Positions 16,397 through 25,344 of a DNA stretch of 48,287 nt are shown here, one piece after another; the first letter of the stretch is position 1, and every line of letters starts with the position of its first letter. A program made the translations under genes and the position numbers. Source of the DNA: Spirochaetales bacterium Spiro_05 (lineage in GTDB: Bacteria; Spirochaetota; Spirochaetia; Sphaerochaetales; Sphaerochaetaceae); assembly GCA_001603115.1 (NCBI GenBank), contig LVBG01000037.1, positions 1-48,287 of the forward strand. The letters run 5' to 3'. The notes beneath the pieces were generated by a model. The model saw only the letters and a list, made by a program, of their open reading frames with translations. It was not told where the DNA came from and did no database searches.

Positions 16397-17671
16397 TTAC
16401 TCCTTGACGCGCTTGGTGCAGTTCTCCATGAGATACTTCTCAGCCTCGGCATTCCAAAGACCATTGTGTTTCTCAACCAATACCGCCAGATGGGCAAATA
16501 CAGGGTTGTCCTTGCCGAGCTCGGCAAGATCATCCAAGGCGGTGAGCGGGAAGTCGAGATGGGTATACATCATCTTCTTGCCACCGGGGATGGAGGGAAG
16601 GTTGACGACCGCCTCAGGAACGGCGGAAAGCCCACCGATATGGGTCACCATGGCGGCTGGGTTGATCAGACCCTTCTCCATCAGCGCAAGGGACTCACGC
16701 ATATCGTCGGTATTGCCGCCGCTGGTTCCCACAATGTGAGTGGAACCATAGTGGACGTTGTAGAAGTTCATGGTGGCGGAGAAATCGGTCTTGTTCGGGC
16801 CGGCAAAGAAGTTCAGGCACCCATCCTTGGCAAGGAGAGCATCAGCCTGTTCGACCAAAGCCCGTACCGGGGCCATGACCAGCACATCGTCATAGCCATG
16901 ATTGTCGGTGAGCTCCATCATCGTTTTCACCGGGTCTGCAAGGCCCTTGGTGTTCAGGTAGATCAGCTCCACCCCGTTTGCCTTGGCATCCTCTAGGCTG
17001 TACAAGGACTGTGCCCTGGCTAGCCGTACATCGTCGATGTCCGTCACCACCAGTCTGCCGGGCTTGCGTCCGGTGTTGTGCAGTGCATAGTCGATGGCAG
17101 AAAGGCCCATGGGACCCACCCCGGCGAGGATGGCAAGGTTACCTCCCTCCACGATGCCCATATCATGGACATAACTGCCGTTTGTGGTGTGATACATCGC
17201 ATGGAAGGTACCCACCACACAGGAGACAGGCTCAGCAAGGCTGCCGAGGAAGAACGCATTCCCTTCATAGGGCAAGAGGCAATCGAGTTCCATCACCTGG
17301 TGGGGAATCACGACATAGGTGGCATCCCCTCCGATATAGCGGAACGAGTAGCCCGGTGCATCGAGCGTTCCCTGGTAGTTGAGAGCCGGCTGGATCGAGA
17401 AGCGGGAACCCACCTTGAACTTGGATTTCCACTTCTCACCCACTTCCACGATCTCGCCACAGAACTCATGGCCGAGCATGATGGGATTCTTATCGATATC
17501 ATTGGGCACCCTCTTGTGGCTGGCACCCTGCTCTGCAGCCTTATGGTCGCTCATGCAGATGCTGTTGGTGACCACCTTGGCAAGGATTTCGTCCGATGCG
17601 ATGGGAGGAAGCTCAAACTCCTCAAGTCTCAAGTCATTGGCTCCATACAGCCTGATAGCACGTGTTTTCAT
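16397..17671 (-). CDS. Zinc-binding dehydrogenase resembling L-sorbose-1-phosphate reductase
   Basis: A 424-residue medium-chain dehydrogenase, longer than the ~350 usual for the superfamily. NSICMSDHKAAEQG has the catalytic-zinc Cys, IMLGHEFCGEIVEVGEKW the His-Glu pair, and AILAGVGPMGLSAIDYAL the Rossmann loop. The structural-zinc four-cysteine cluster is absent, as in SorE-type enzymes, which reduce L-sorbose-1-phosphate to glucitol-6-phosphate. It lies between an SDR related to sorbitol-6-phosphate dehydrogenase and rhamnulokinase, so a ketose-phosphate/polyol-phosphate pair is plausible. GGAG lies seven bases before the ATG. The substrate is inference. Confidence 0.8.
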   Translation of the reverse strand: MKTRAIRLYGANDLRLEEFELPPIASDEILAKVVTNSICMSDHKAAEQGASHKRVPNDIDKNPIMLGHEFCGEIVEVGEKWKSKFKVGSRFSIQPALNYQGTLDAPGYSFRYIGGDATYVVIPHQVMELDCLLPYEGNAFFLGSLAEPVSCVVGTFHAMYHTTNGSYVHDMGIVEGGNLAILAGVGPMGLSAIDYALHNTGRKPGRLVVTDIDDVRLARAQSLYSLEDAKANGVELIYLNTKGLADPVKTMMELTDNHGYDDVLVMAPVRALVEQADALLAKDGCLNFFAGPNKTDFSATMNFYNVHYGSTHIVGTSGGNTDDMRESLALMEKGLINPAAMVTHIGGLSAVPEAVVNLPSIPGGKKMMYTHLDFPLTALDDLAELGKDNPVFAHLAVLVEKHNGLWNAEAEKYLMENCTKRVKE

Positions 17672-17681
17672 GGCATTACTC

Positions 17682-18839
17682 CTAGTTAAGCATGACCTGC
17701 CCGCCGGTTACCGGAACCGCCTGGCCTGTCTCGTATGTCTGTTCGACTATGTACAGAATCGCCTTCATCACATCCTCGGTCCTGCACCCTCGGTTCATGG
17801 GCACCTTTGCCTCATAGAACCGTCTCACGTCCGCAATCGTCTTGGCCCCGGGGACCTTCCCCGCTGCAAGGTACTGCACGAACAAGCCCTTCTCAGGGTC
17901 CGACCAGAGCGGACCGTCCAAGAAGTTGCCCGGGCAGATGGCATTCACTTTGATATTGTCTTCGACCAGCTCCAGGGCAAAGCTCTGCGTCAGCCCGATC
18001 GTTCCGAATTTGGCTCCGGCATACGCACCGTTCTTGTTTGAACCTTCCAATCCCGATTTGCTGGAAATGGCAATGATGTCGGTGAAATAGGTTTTGGAGG
18101 CCAGGTTCTGCAAGGCCAGCTGTTGGGAAGCAAACTTGGTGCAGATGAAAAAGCCGGTGTAGTCGACATTGGTCACAAACTGGAAATCCTTGAGGGCCAT
18201 GCTCTTTACCGAGCCCGCTCTGAGCACCCCGGCATTGGAGACGAACAGGTCGAGAGACCCAGTCTGGCTTGCGACCTCATCCATCATCTGCTCAACCGAG
18301 AGCTCGTCGGTGACATTTACCGCAATGCTCTTGGCAACCGTGATGCAGGCCTCATAGTTCAGTTCGTCGGCAAGCTTTTTCGCACCTTCTGCATTCATAT
18401 CAGCGATGTAGACGAAGGCTCCGTGCTCGACGAGCGCACGCACCATTCCTTCGCCAAAGCCTTGTGCACCACCGGTGACCAAGGCAATCTTGTCCCGCAC
18501 CACATCAGAGCGGCTGGTGGAAGGAGGAAGGACCGGAAGTGCACTCACCCCCTCGGCTCTCACTGCCTCGTCGTAGTTGGTGCCCAAGCCGAACTGCAGC
18601 TCAAGCCCTTCAAAGCCGATGACAGCAGGATAGAGTCTCCTCGCCTCGGTATAGGCGGCAAGAAGGCCTTTCCACTGACCGATTTTCTCTTCGACTGAGT
18701 CCCCCACCCGTGCCACCGGAAGGGTCAGGTCGACTTTCTTGCCTTCGGTGCGGTGGACAAACAGGCCCTTCTGGCCATCAAAGGTCAGTCCCCGCAGGAC
18801 GGGAGGCAGTTCCTGTTCAAGACGTAGGGTAAACTTCAT
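17682..18839 (-). CDS. Short-chain dehydrogenase with N-terminal extension (sorbitol-6-phosphate dehydrogenase-like)
   Basis: A 385-residue protein. The Rossmann part starts near residue 118 (IALVTGGAQGFGEG), with FVSNAGVL, then IISSK-type 'AISSKSG' and YAGAKFG giving the catalytic Ser, Tyr and Lys. The first ~115 residues are extra to a normal 250-260 residue SDR and contain 'GFEGLELQFGLGTNYDEA', which faintly recalls the C-terminal region of the class II aldolase half of bifunctional aldolase/SDR proteins. ATG overlaps the PHP gene stop (ATGA). It may oxidise a polyol phosphate or lactaldehyde; the substrate is not readable. Confidence 0.8.
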   Translation of the reverse strand: MKFTLRLEQELPPVLRGLTFDGQKGLFVHRTEGKKVDLTLPVARVGDSVEEKIGQWKGLLAAYTEARRLYPAVIGFEGLELQFGLGTNYDEAVRAEGVSALPVLPPSTSRSDVVRDKIALVTGGAQGFGEGMVRALVEHGAFVYIADMNAEGAKKLADELNYEACITVAKSIAVNVTDELSVEQMMDEVASQTGSLDLFVSNAGVLRAGSVKSMALKDFQFVTNVDYTGFFICTKFASQQLALQNLASKTYFTDIIAISSKSGLEGSNKNGAYAGAKFGTIGLTQSFALELVEDNIKVNAICPGNFLDGPLWSDPEKGLFVQYLAAGKVPGAKTIADVRRFYEAKVPMNRGCRTEDVMKAILYIVEQTYETGQAVPVTGGQVMLN

Positions 18840-20170
18840 GACAACTCCTTCTCTTCAAACTGTTCAATCAGGGAGTAAGGCTTGGTTGCATCCATCGCCC
18901 TCCCCAATGAGGCATAATAGGCGATTCTCTTCTCCAAGCTGGCCTTGGCATGGGGATTGCCTTGGCTGAACAAGCCCAAGGCAGGATTGACGGAAGAGAG
19001 CTTCTCGTGGGCAACCAGGGCCCAGGCACTGTCCACCAGATGGCGGGCAGAGGGCAAAAGCAGCTGGGGACAGTTCATGCTCTGCCTGCTTGAGTTGATG
19101 TCCACACCGCTGATCTCCATCAAGCCACGCTCCTTGGCAAGCGCTTGCAGGCGCTTCATCTGTGCTTCGGTATTGCGGGGAGGCATGTAGGTGATGGCGG
19201 GAAAGCCGATGTCAACCAAGAGGTCGAGCAACTGCTCAAGGAAATCGTCCTCGAACTTCTCTGCCTTCTTGTCGCCGGTGACACTCTGTGCAATGTCCCC
19301 AAGGTAGGCATAGGCTGCAATGGCGCCGATGCGATTGGAGAAGGCAACCACCTCCCGTACATCAAGGCACTCCTCCCTGCCGGGCTGGATGAAGAAGCGC
19401 GGCAGAAATGAGCTCTTGAAGAGGCCCAGAAGGTCGTAGGCATAGTGAGGGTTCTGTTCATCCACCAAGAGGGTCGCCAGCGTTCCGGGAAGAGAGAGCC
19501 CAAGATCCTTCTCCAAAAAATTAACAAGCTTCTGTCCCTTGCCCATCATCTGGATGCTCTGGTTTGCCATGGCGTAGAGAATATGGCGCTCGGTAACCGA
19601 ACCACCCTCCTCGTGACGAGAGAGGGGCAGGACATCCCGTTCAAAGTCGAGATCGAAGCCATACCGCCCGACGAGGGCCTGCAGCGCCTCAACCTGTGCC
19701 TTGTTGCGCTTGTTGCGCACCTCTTGCAAAGGTTTGAGGAAAGCAGCCACCTCATCAAGTTTCTGGCGGGGAACGCCATGAATGCACAAGTAGGCGATGC
19801 CTTCGCTGTCAGGGTTGTTGATCTTCCTGTCCGAAAGCGGAGTGTCGAGGAAGCTGGCACGAAGCTCAAAGCCTACCGTGCTGGCCAGACCCAGCTGCTG
19901 GGAAGCGAGCAGCATCTCTTCTGCAGCCCCGATGCTGTCATGGTCGATGCTTCCCACAATACCCAGGCCTGCCTTCCAGGCCGCATACGCGGCCGCAGAA
20001 GGCTCATAGGGGCTGAAGGAGTAGGTGGTGTGCACGTGATTGTTCACTTCCTCCAAAGCCGTCCTGCTCAGGCTTCCCTCCCTGATGGCCTTACCTAGCT
20101 GGCTGGCAGCTTCCAAGCGTACTTGCTTGCTGCGGTCAGAGAGCTGTGCTTCCCACAATCGGATATCCAT
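18836..20170 (-). CDS. PHP-domain protein
   Basis: A 444-residue protein of the polymerase-and-histidinol-phosphatase fold. NNHVHTTYSFSPYEPSAAAYAAW (HxH metal motif) is followed by GSIDHDSIG (Asp-His), GFELRASF (the Glu position) and, near the C-terminus, EISGVDINSSRQ at the last metal motif, where the usual His/Asp is less clear. PHP proteins are metal-dependent phosphoesterases. No signal peptide is seen. It starts eight bases after the fused E1 gene and overlaps the SDR gene, so it belongs to the same pathway, perhaps as a sugar- or polyol-phosphate phosphatase. The ATG at 20170 gives the first residues of the homologous domain. Confidence 0.72.
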   Translation of the reverse strand: MDIRLWEAQLSDRSKQVRLEAASQLGKAIREGSLSRTALEEVNNHVHTTYSFSPYEPSAAAYAAWKAGLGIVGSIDHDSIGAAEEMLLASQQLGLASTVGFELRASFLDTPLSDRKINNPDSEGIAYLCIHGVPRQKLDEVAAFLKPLQEVRNKRNKAQVEALQALVGRYGFDLDFERDVLPLSRHEEGGSVTERHILYAMANQSIQMMGKGQKLVNFLEKDLGLSLPGTLATLLVDEQNPHYAYDLLGLFKSSFLPRFFIQPGREECLDVREVVAFSNRIGAIAAYAYLGDIAQSVTGDKKAEKFEDDFLEQLLDLLVDIGFPAITYMPPRNTEAQMKRLQALAKERGLMEISGVDINSSRQSMNCPQLLLPSARHLVDSAWALVAHEKLSSVNPALGLFSQGNPHAKASLEKRIAYYASLGRAMDATKPYSLIEQFEEKELS

Positions 20171-20177
20171 GCTTTGG

Positions 20178-22631
20178 TCACACTCCCTTCTTGCTGGTAC
20201 GGGCGAACTCCCCATCGGTGTAGTTGTGCTTGGGCACATACTGCTGCAAGGGGAGAATCTGCTCATGGATGGCATCCAGAATGGAGCTGGCCTGGGCAAA
20301 GTAGTACTCTTCCATCTCAGCGGGTGGGGTGATCCAGTTCTTCGATCCGACCACAATCGGGGGAGCATCCAACGCTTCGAATGCAAGCCGTCCCAGATTC
20401 GATGCAACGGTATGCAGGTAACTGCCCCGCTCGCTGCTGTCGGTAACCAGGACACAACGGCCGGTCTTCTTCACCGACTCCACCAAAAGCTCGTACTTGA
20501 GGGGGTTGATCCACCGCAGGTCGATTACCTCGGCCTCAAGACCGAGCTTTGCAAGCTCATCGGCCGCCTTGGTCGCCGTATAGAGCGCTGGTCCCAAGGC
20601 AATGAGGGTGATGTCCTTACCCACACGCTTTATCGCAGGCTCGCCTTCGGGAACCTCGTAGTAGCCCTCGGGTACTCCTTCCTTGACGAACATCTCCCCG
20701 ATGCCGTAGAGCTTCTGGCTCTCAAAGAATACCACCGGGTCGGTACCGCGCAGGGCGTAGTTGAGCATGCCCTTCACATCATAGGGGGTTGCAGGATACA
20801 TCGCCTTCAGGCCTGGTACGCTGGCAACCATGCTGGTCCACTCCTGGGAGTGCTGGGCACCGTACTTGTTGCCAACCGAAACACGGAGCACCAACGGCAT
20901 CTTCAGCACACCGGCACTCATCGCCTGCCACTTGGGCATCTGGTTGAACACCTCGTCCCCTGCACAACCGAGGAAGTCACAGTACATCAGCTCGACGACA
21001 GCCCTTCCTCCTGCCATGGCATACCCAACCCCACTGCCGACAATGGCACTTTCGGAAATCGGGGAGTTGAAGAAACGGGAGGGTGGGAGCAGTTCTGTCA
21101 GGCCACGGTAACAGGCGAACGCACCACCCCAGTCGCGATGATCCTCTCCATAGGCGACCATGGTGGGATCGATGGCGAAGCGATGCACCATCGCCTCAAA
21201 GACCGCATCACGATACTGATACTGGCGGGCTGAGGGCAACTCCTTGCCACTCTCGTCATACGCATAGCGGCTGCGTTTGGCAATCTGCTGAACGCGGGGA
21301 TTCTCCTCAAGTTTTTGCAGCATGACAGGTTCGGCGCTGTCCCACTTCTCTACACTTCCATTGGAGAACATGACCGACTCGATGAAAGCCTCATCAACCA
21401 TCGGGCTGAGAACGGGATCAACGGTGATCTCCAAGGTTCTCTTCATCTTTTCCTCAAGCTTTGCGTCGAAGAGATCCAGGTCGGCTTGGCTGACCAGCTT
21501 GTTTTCGATCAGGTAGTCTCCATAGGAGACGATGGGGTCCTGGTTGCGGAACGCTTCCACCTCTTCCTTGGTGCGGTAGGTCATGGCGTCACTGGGGCTG
21601 TGACCGCTGTAGCGGTAGGTCAGCGTATCGAGGAAGGCAGGGCCTTCCCCCTTGAGCAGGAGAGCCTTCTTCCTGGCCGTTGCATCAGCAACCGCGAGGG
21701 GATTGAAGCCATCGACCCGTTCGGTATGCATCGAGTGTTCGTTGATACCGGCTGCCACACGTGCAGCCACCTGGTAGCCCATCGTCTCGCCGATCGGCTG
21801 GCCACCCATGGCGTACAGGTTGTCGAAACAGTTGAGCAGGAAGGGAGGATAGCCTGGGTTCTCCTCCCAAAGGGTCTTGTACTGGTCCATGGAAGAGAGC
21901 ACCAAGCCTTCGTAGACCGGGCCGCGTGCCAAGGAGCCATCACCGATGTTGGCAATGACGATGCCCTTCTTGCGGTTTATCTTCTTATACAGCGCAGCAC
22001 CTACAGCGATGGTGCACGAACCACCGACGATGGCGTTGTTGGGCATCGAGCCGAAGGGCTTGAAGAAGGTGTGCATCGAACCACCGAGCCCTGCGTTGAA
22101 GCCGGTCTTCTTGGCATAAATCTCCGCAAGGGCCCCGTAAAGAACAAAATGCTCAGCCAGTTCTTTGACACTCTCGGCCGGGAAGTGTTTCTCCACGACC
22201 TTGAAGGTCTCTCCATCCATGAAGGATTGCATGATGGAGAGCAGCTCTGCATCCTCCATCTTGTGGATGGCAGAAAGGCTTTTTGCCAGGATCTCCCCGT
22301 GGCTGCGATGGCTTCCGAAGATCTGGTCCTCAGGATCGAGCACCATTGCCTGTCCGACTGCAGCACTCTCTTGGCCTGCACTGAGGTGGGCAGGGCCTTT
22401 GTGGTTGTAGGAAATGCCCTGGTAAACACCCTCTTTCTTGATCGTGTCGAGCATGGTCTCGAACTTTCGGATCAGCAGCATATCGTAATAGGCACGGATC
22501 AAGCGATCCTTGCCGTACAGCTTGAGTTCCTTCTTGAAATCACTCTGATACTGGTTGACTGGAATCGGAGCGATGGTGAGCGTCTGCTTCTCCCTGATTT
22601 TTACAGGGTCGAATGGAAGGGTTCTGGGCAT
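20178..22631 (-). CDS. 2-Oxoacid dehydrogenase E1, fused alpha and beta subunits
   Basis: An 817-residue thiamine-diphosphate enzyme. The alpha-like half (to about residue 430) has 'HLSAGQESAAVGQAM', GSHRSHGE and the TPP motif GDGSLARG...NCFDN. The beta-like half has 'VAYGEDHRDWGGAF', 'RFFNSPISESAIVGSGVGYAMAG' and 'EAEVIDLRWINPLKYELLVESV'. Fused E1 proteins of this type are usually nearer 650-700 residues; here the join is long. It decarboxylates a 2-oxoacid and passes the acyl group to E2. Substrate (pyruvate, branched-chain or other) cannot be told. The genes for E2 and E3 lie directly upstream. GGAG precedes the ATG. Confidence 0.88.
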   Translation of the reverse strand: MPRTLPFDPVKIREKQTLTIAPIPVNQYQSDFKKELKLYGKDRLIRAYYDMLLIRKFETMLDTIKKEGVYQGISYNHKGPAHLSAGQESAAVGQAMVLDPEDQIFGSHRSHGEILAKSLSAIHKMEDAELLSIMQSFMDGETFKVVEKHFPAESVKELAEHFVLYGALAEIYAKKTGFNAGLGGSMHTFFKPFGSMPNNAIVGGSCTIAVGAALYKKINRKKGIVIANIGDGSLARGPVYEGLVLSSMDQYKTLWEENPGYPPFLLNCFDNLYAMGGQPIGETMGYQVAARVAAGINEHSMHTERVDGFNPLAVADATARKKALLLKGEGPAFLDTLTYRYSGHSPSDAMTYRTKEEVEAFRNQDPIVSYGDYLIENKLVSQADLDLFDAKLEEKMKRTLEITVDPVLSPMVDEAFIESVMFSNGSVEKWDSAEPVMLQKLEENPRVQQIAKRSRYAYDESGKELPSARQYQYRDAVFEAMVHRFAIDPTMVAYGEDHRDWGGAFACYRGLTELLPPSRFFNSPISESAIVGSGVGYAMAGGRAVVELMYCDFLGCAGDEVFNQMPKWQAMSAGVLKMPLVLRVSVGNKYGAQHSQEWTSMVASVPGLKAMYPATPYDVKGMLNYALRGTDPVVFFESQKLYGIGEMFVKEGVPEGYYEVPEGEPAIKRVGKDITLIALGPALYTATKAADELAKLGLEAEVIDLRWINPLKYELLVESVKKTGRCVLVTDSSERGSYLHTVASNLGRLAFEALDAPPIVVGSKNWITPPAEMEEYYFAQASSILDAIHEQILPLQQYVPKHNYTDGEFARTSKKGV

Positions 22632-22655
22632 GTAAATCTCCTTATCTGTAACCCG

Positions 22656-24008
22656 TTAGAGGGTATGGTCGAGTGCGAAACAAGCGTCCTTGATCAGTTC
22701 CGATACGCTTGGATGGGGGAATACGATCTCTTTGACATCCTGTACACGCAATTCAGCTTCAATGAGCGCCGAAGCACCCCATATCATCTCACTGCTGTAG
22801 GGTCCGAGCAGATGGATACCTACGATAGTTTGGGTATCGCGATGGCAAATGACCTTCACCAGGCCTGCGGCTTTTTTGCCATGCTCGGCCAGAAAGCGTC
22901 CATTTGCACGCATCTGCACCGTCTGGGAGCGTACCGGGATGCCAAGCTTCCCAGCCTCGCTCTCCGTCATGCCGGCCCCAGCCGACTCGGGGTTGCCGTA
23001 GACAGCCCAGGGGATTGCATGGTAGCGCATGCGCATCCGCTTGTTGCCGAAGATGTTTGCAACTGCGACCTCCGCCATGCGCGAAGCGCTGTGGGCAAGC
23101 AGGGAACGGCCGTTCACATCCCCGATGGCATACACAGTGGAGAGGTTGGTCTGCATGCGGTCATCGACCACAACCCCTCTGCGGTCGATATCCAGTCCCA
23201 GCTTTTCCAGTCCCTGGGTGTTGGGCTTTCTGCCAACACTCATCAAAACCAGCGATGCGGGAACCGCCTGCTTAACACCCTTGGCATCGGTGTAACGGAC
23301 CTCTTCCGCTGTTATTTCCTCAACCTTGCAACCGAGATGGAAGTCAACGCCCTTGAGCTCACGGCGCATGAGCTTTGCAAACTCAGCGTCCATCATCGGA
23401 AGAATCTCACTCATCATCTCGATGACGGTGACCTTGGTCCCGATCATGGAGAAGAAGGAGGCAAACTCAATGCCGATGACCCCGCCGCCGATGACCACCA
23501 AAGAGGAAGGGATTTCGCCGAGGGAGAGAATCTGGTCGCTGGTGAGCACATGCTCAAGCTTTGCGCCCGGAATCGGGGGAACAAAGGGCGACGAGCCGGT
23601 GGCAAGGATCAGATAGGAGCCTTCATAGGTGGTCTCGCCCACCTGGATGTGATGTGCATCCAATACCTTCGCCTCGCCAAAGACGACACTCACCTTGTTC
23701 GCTTTCATCAGATACTCAATGCCGCTTCTCAGCGTCTTGATCGTCTCTTCCTTCCATGCCATGGCATCGGCAAGACTGAAGGTGACACCTTCGGCTTTCA
23801 CCCCGAAGCGCTCCCCTTCCTGGGCATGACGATACTGCTTGGCACTGTTGAGCAAGCTCTTGGTCGGGATGCATCCACGATTGGTGCACACCCCACCGAA
23901 CTGGTCCTTCTCGACCAGCAACACCCGCTTGCCCAAGGCTCCGGCCCGTTCTGCAGCCACATAGCCGCCGGGGCCGCTGCCGATTACCATCAAATCATAC
24001 TGTTCCAT
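22656..24008 (-). CDS. lpdA: Dihydrolipoyl dehydrogenase (E3)
   Basis: A 450-residue FAD flavoprotein that reoxidises dihydrolipoyl groups with NAD+. VIGSGPGGYVAAERAG is the FAD loop; FGGVCTNRGCIPTK holds the redox-active disulfide; 'VVIGGGVIGIEFASFF' is the NAD loop; 'TVYAIGDVNGR' is the second FAD contact. The C-terminal 'FPHPSVSELIKDA' has the catalytic His-Glu pair. It sits between E2 (10 bases upstream) and E1 (24 bases downstream), so it serves this complex. Confidence 0.94.
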   Translation of the reverse strand: MEQYDLMVIGSGPGGYVAAERAGALGKRVLLVEKDQFGGVCTNRGCIPTKSLLNSAKQYRHAQEGERFGVKAEGVTFSLADAMAWKEETIKTLRSGIEYLMKANKVSVVFGEAKVLDAHHIQVGETTYEGSYLILATGSSPFVPPIPGAKLEHVLTSDQILSLGEIPSSLVVIGGGVIGIEFASFFSMIGTKVTVIEMMSEILPMMDAEFAKLMRRELKGVDFHLGCKVEEITAEEVRYTDAKGVKQAVPASLVLMSVGRKPNTQGLEKLGLDIDRRGVVVDDRMQTNLSTVYAIGDVNGRSLLAHSASRMAEVAVANIFGNKRMRMRYHAIPWAVYGNPESAGAGMTESEAGKLGIPVRSQTVQMRANGRFLAEHGKKAAGLVKVICHRDTQTIVGIHLLGPYSSEMIWGASALIEAELRVQDVKEIVFPHPSVSELIKDACFALDHTL

Positions 24009-24018
24009 GCAAACGCTC

Positions 24019-25332
24019 CTACAAGGCCAACAAGAGGTCGATCTTAGCTATGTTGTCCATCAGGCTGCGCAGGAAGCGTGCTGCATCAGCACCATCAACA
24101 GCCTGGTGATCCATCGTGAGAGACAAGCCGATGTGCTCGATGAACGCAACATCCCCATCCTCATCCTCAACCGGCTTGAGGGCAATCGTACCCACCCCAA
24201 GGATGGCAACCTCGGGAACGTTGAGCACCGGCGTGAATGCCTCGATGCCGAAGGAACCGACATTGCTGACGGTAAAAGTGGAACCGGTCAGATCATCGGG
24301 TGCAATAGTTCCGTCCTTGCATGTGCCAACCAAGGCTTTGACCCCAAGAGAGAGCTGTTTGAGACTGAGCACATCACTGTTTCTGAGCACGGGAACCAAA
24401 AGACCCTTGGCCGTATCGGTTGCAACGCCCAGATGGACATGAGCATAGCGCACGATCTTGTCACCCAAAAAGTGTGCGTTGAAGGCTGGGAACTGCTGCA
24501 AGGTTCTGGAAACAGCAAAGAGGACCAAATCGTTGATCGTGATGCCGGCAAGCCCCAGTTCTGGATTGCTTGCCTTGAAATCGGCACGCAGGCGCTTGAG
24601 GGCCCTGGCATCGGCCCAGGCATGGAGCGTAAGCTGGCAGGTGGAGTGGATCGACTCCATCATTCTGCGTGCAGTCACCTTGCGTACGCCCTTCACCGGG
24701 ATCTCGGTAACTTCGTCGACAGGAGCTGCAGCAACGGGGGAGGTCGAGGTAACCAGATCGGAAGCGAGCACCCTGCCTCCTATGCCACTGCCCTGCTGGG
24801 GAGCGGCAAGATTCTCATCCAGAGCCTTTTGGCGTGCAAGCGGGGAGAGAGGCTGGCCTTTGGCAGCGAGCACATCACGCTCGATGATTCTGCCCTTCGG
24901 CCCGGATGGCTGCACAGAGGAGATCAGCATCCCTTCCTTCTCTGCGAGTGCTTTGGCCCGAGGGCTTGCGCCCACTGCTTGCGCAGCAGATACAGAAGCA
25001 GCAACCGGGGCGGCCTTCGTCTCAACGACCACATCCTCAGCTTTCGGCTTGGTTTCTTCCTGGACTTGTTCTGTCGGAAGCTCGACGTTCTCACCCGCCT
25101 CTCCGATCATGGCAATGCCCTGCATCACCGGAACCTCATCACCCTCTGCATAGAGCTGTGCAAGCAGCACACCCTCCACAGTGGATTCGACTTCGATGGT
25201 GGACTTATCCGTCTCTGCCGAACACAGGATATCGCCGACGGCAACCTTGTCCCCGACCTTGACCTTCCATTCGACGATGATACAAGACTCAACCGAGTTT
25301 CCTTGTTTGGGCATCACTACTTGCTGTGCCAT
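24019..25332 (-). CDS. Dihydrolipoamide acyltransferase (E2)
   Basis: A 437-residue core subunit. Residues 1-75 are one lipoyl domain, with the lipoylated Lys in ETDKSTIEVES. Two peripheral-subunit-binding domains follow: ASPRAKALAEKEG... and LSPLARQKALDENLA..., separated by Ala/Pro-rich linkers. The C-terminal catalytic domain ends with DHQAVDGADAARFL, containing the catalytic HxxxDG. Two binding domains in tandem are unusual but known. It follows the DeoR gene by 12 bases with AGAGGAG before the ATG, and leads the complex genes. Confidence 0.92.
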   Translation of the reverse strand: MAQQVVMPKQGNSVESCIIVEWKVKVGDKVAVGDILCSAETDKSTIEVESTVEGVLLAQLYAEGDEVPVMQGIAMIGEAGENVELPTEQVQEETKPKAEDVVVETKAAPVAASVSAAQAVGASPRAKALAEKEGMLISSVQPSGPKGRIIERDVLAAKGQPLSPLARQKALDENLAAPQQGSGIGGRVLASDLVTSTSPVAAAPVDEVTEIPVKGVRKVTARRMMESIHSTCQLTLHAWADARALKRLRADFKASNPELGLAGITINDLVLFAVSRTLQQFPAFNAHFLGDKIVRYAHVHLGVATDTAKGLLVPVLRNSDVLSLKQLSLGVKALVGTCKDGTIAPDDLTGSTFTVSNVGSFGIEAFTPVLNVPEVAILGVGTIALKPVEDEDGDVAFIEHIGLSLTMDHQAVDGADAARFLRSLMDNIAKIDLLLAL

Positions 25333-25344
25333 CTGAATACTCCT

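Noticed and set aside
20040-21233. A 397-codon plus-strand frame opposite E1 and the PHP gene
   Set aside because: Antisense shadow; no start signal or conserved motif.
21315-24047. A 910-codon open frame on the plus strand across the E1 and E3 genes
   Set aside because: It is antisense to two clear enzyme genes, has no family motif or ribosome-binding site, and long antisense frames are common with this codon bias.
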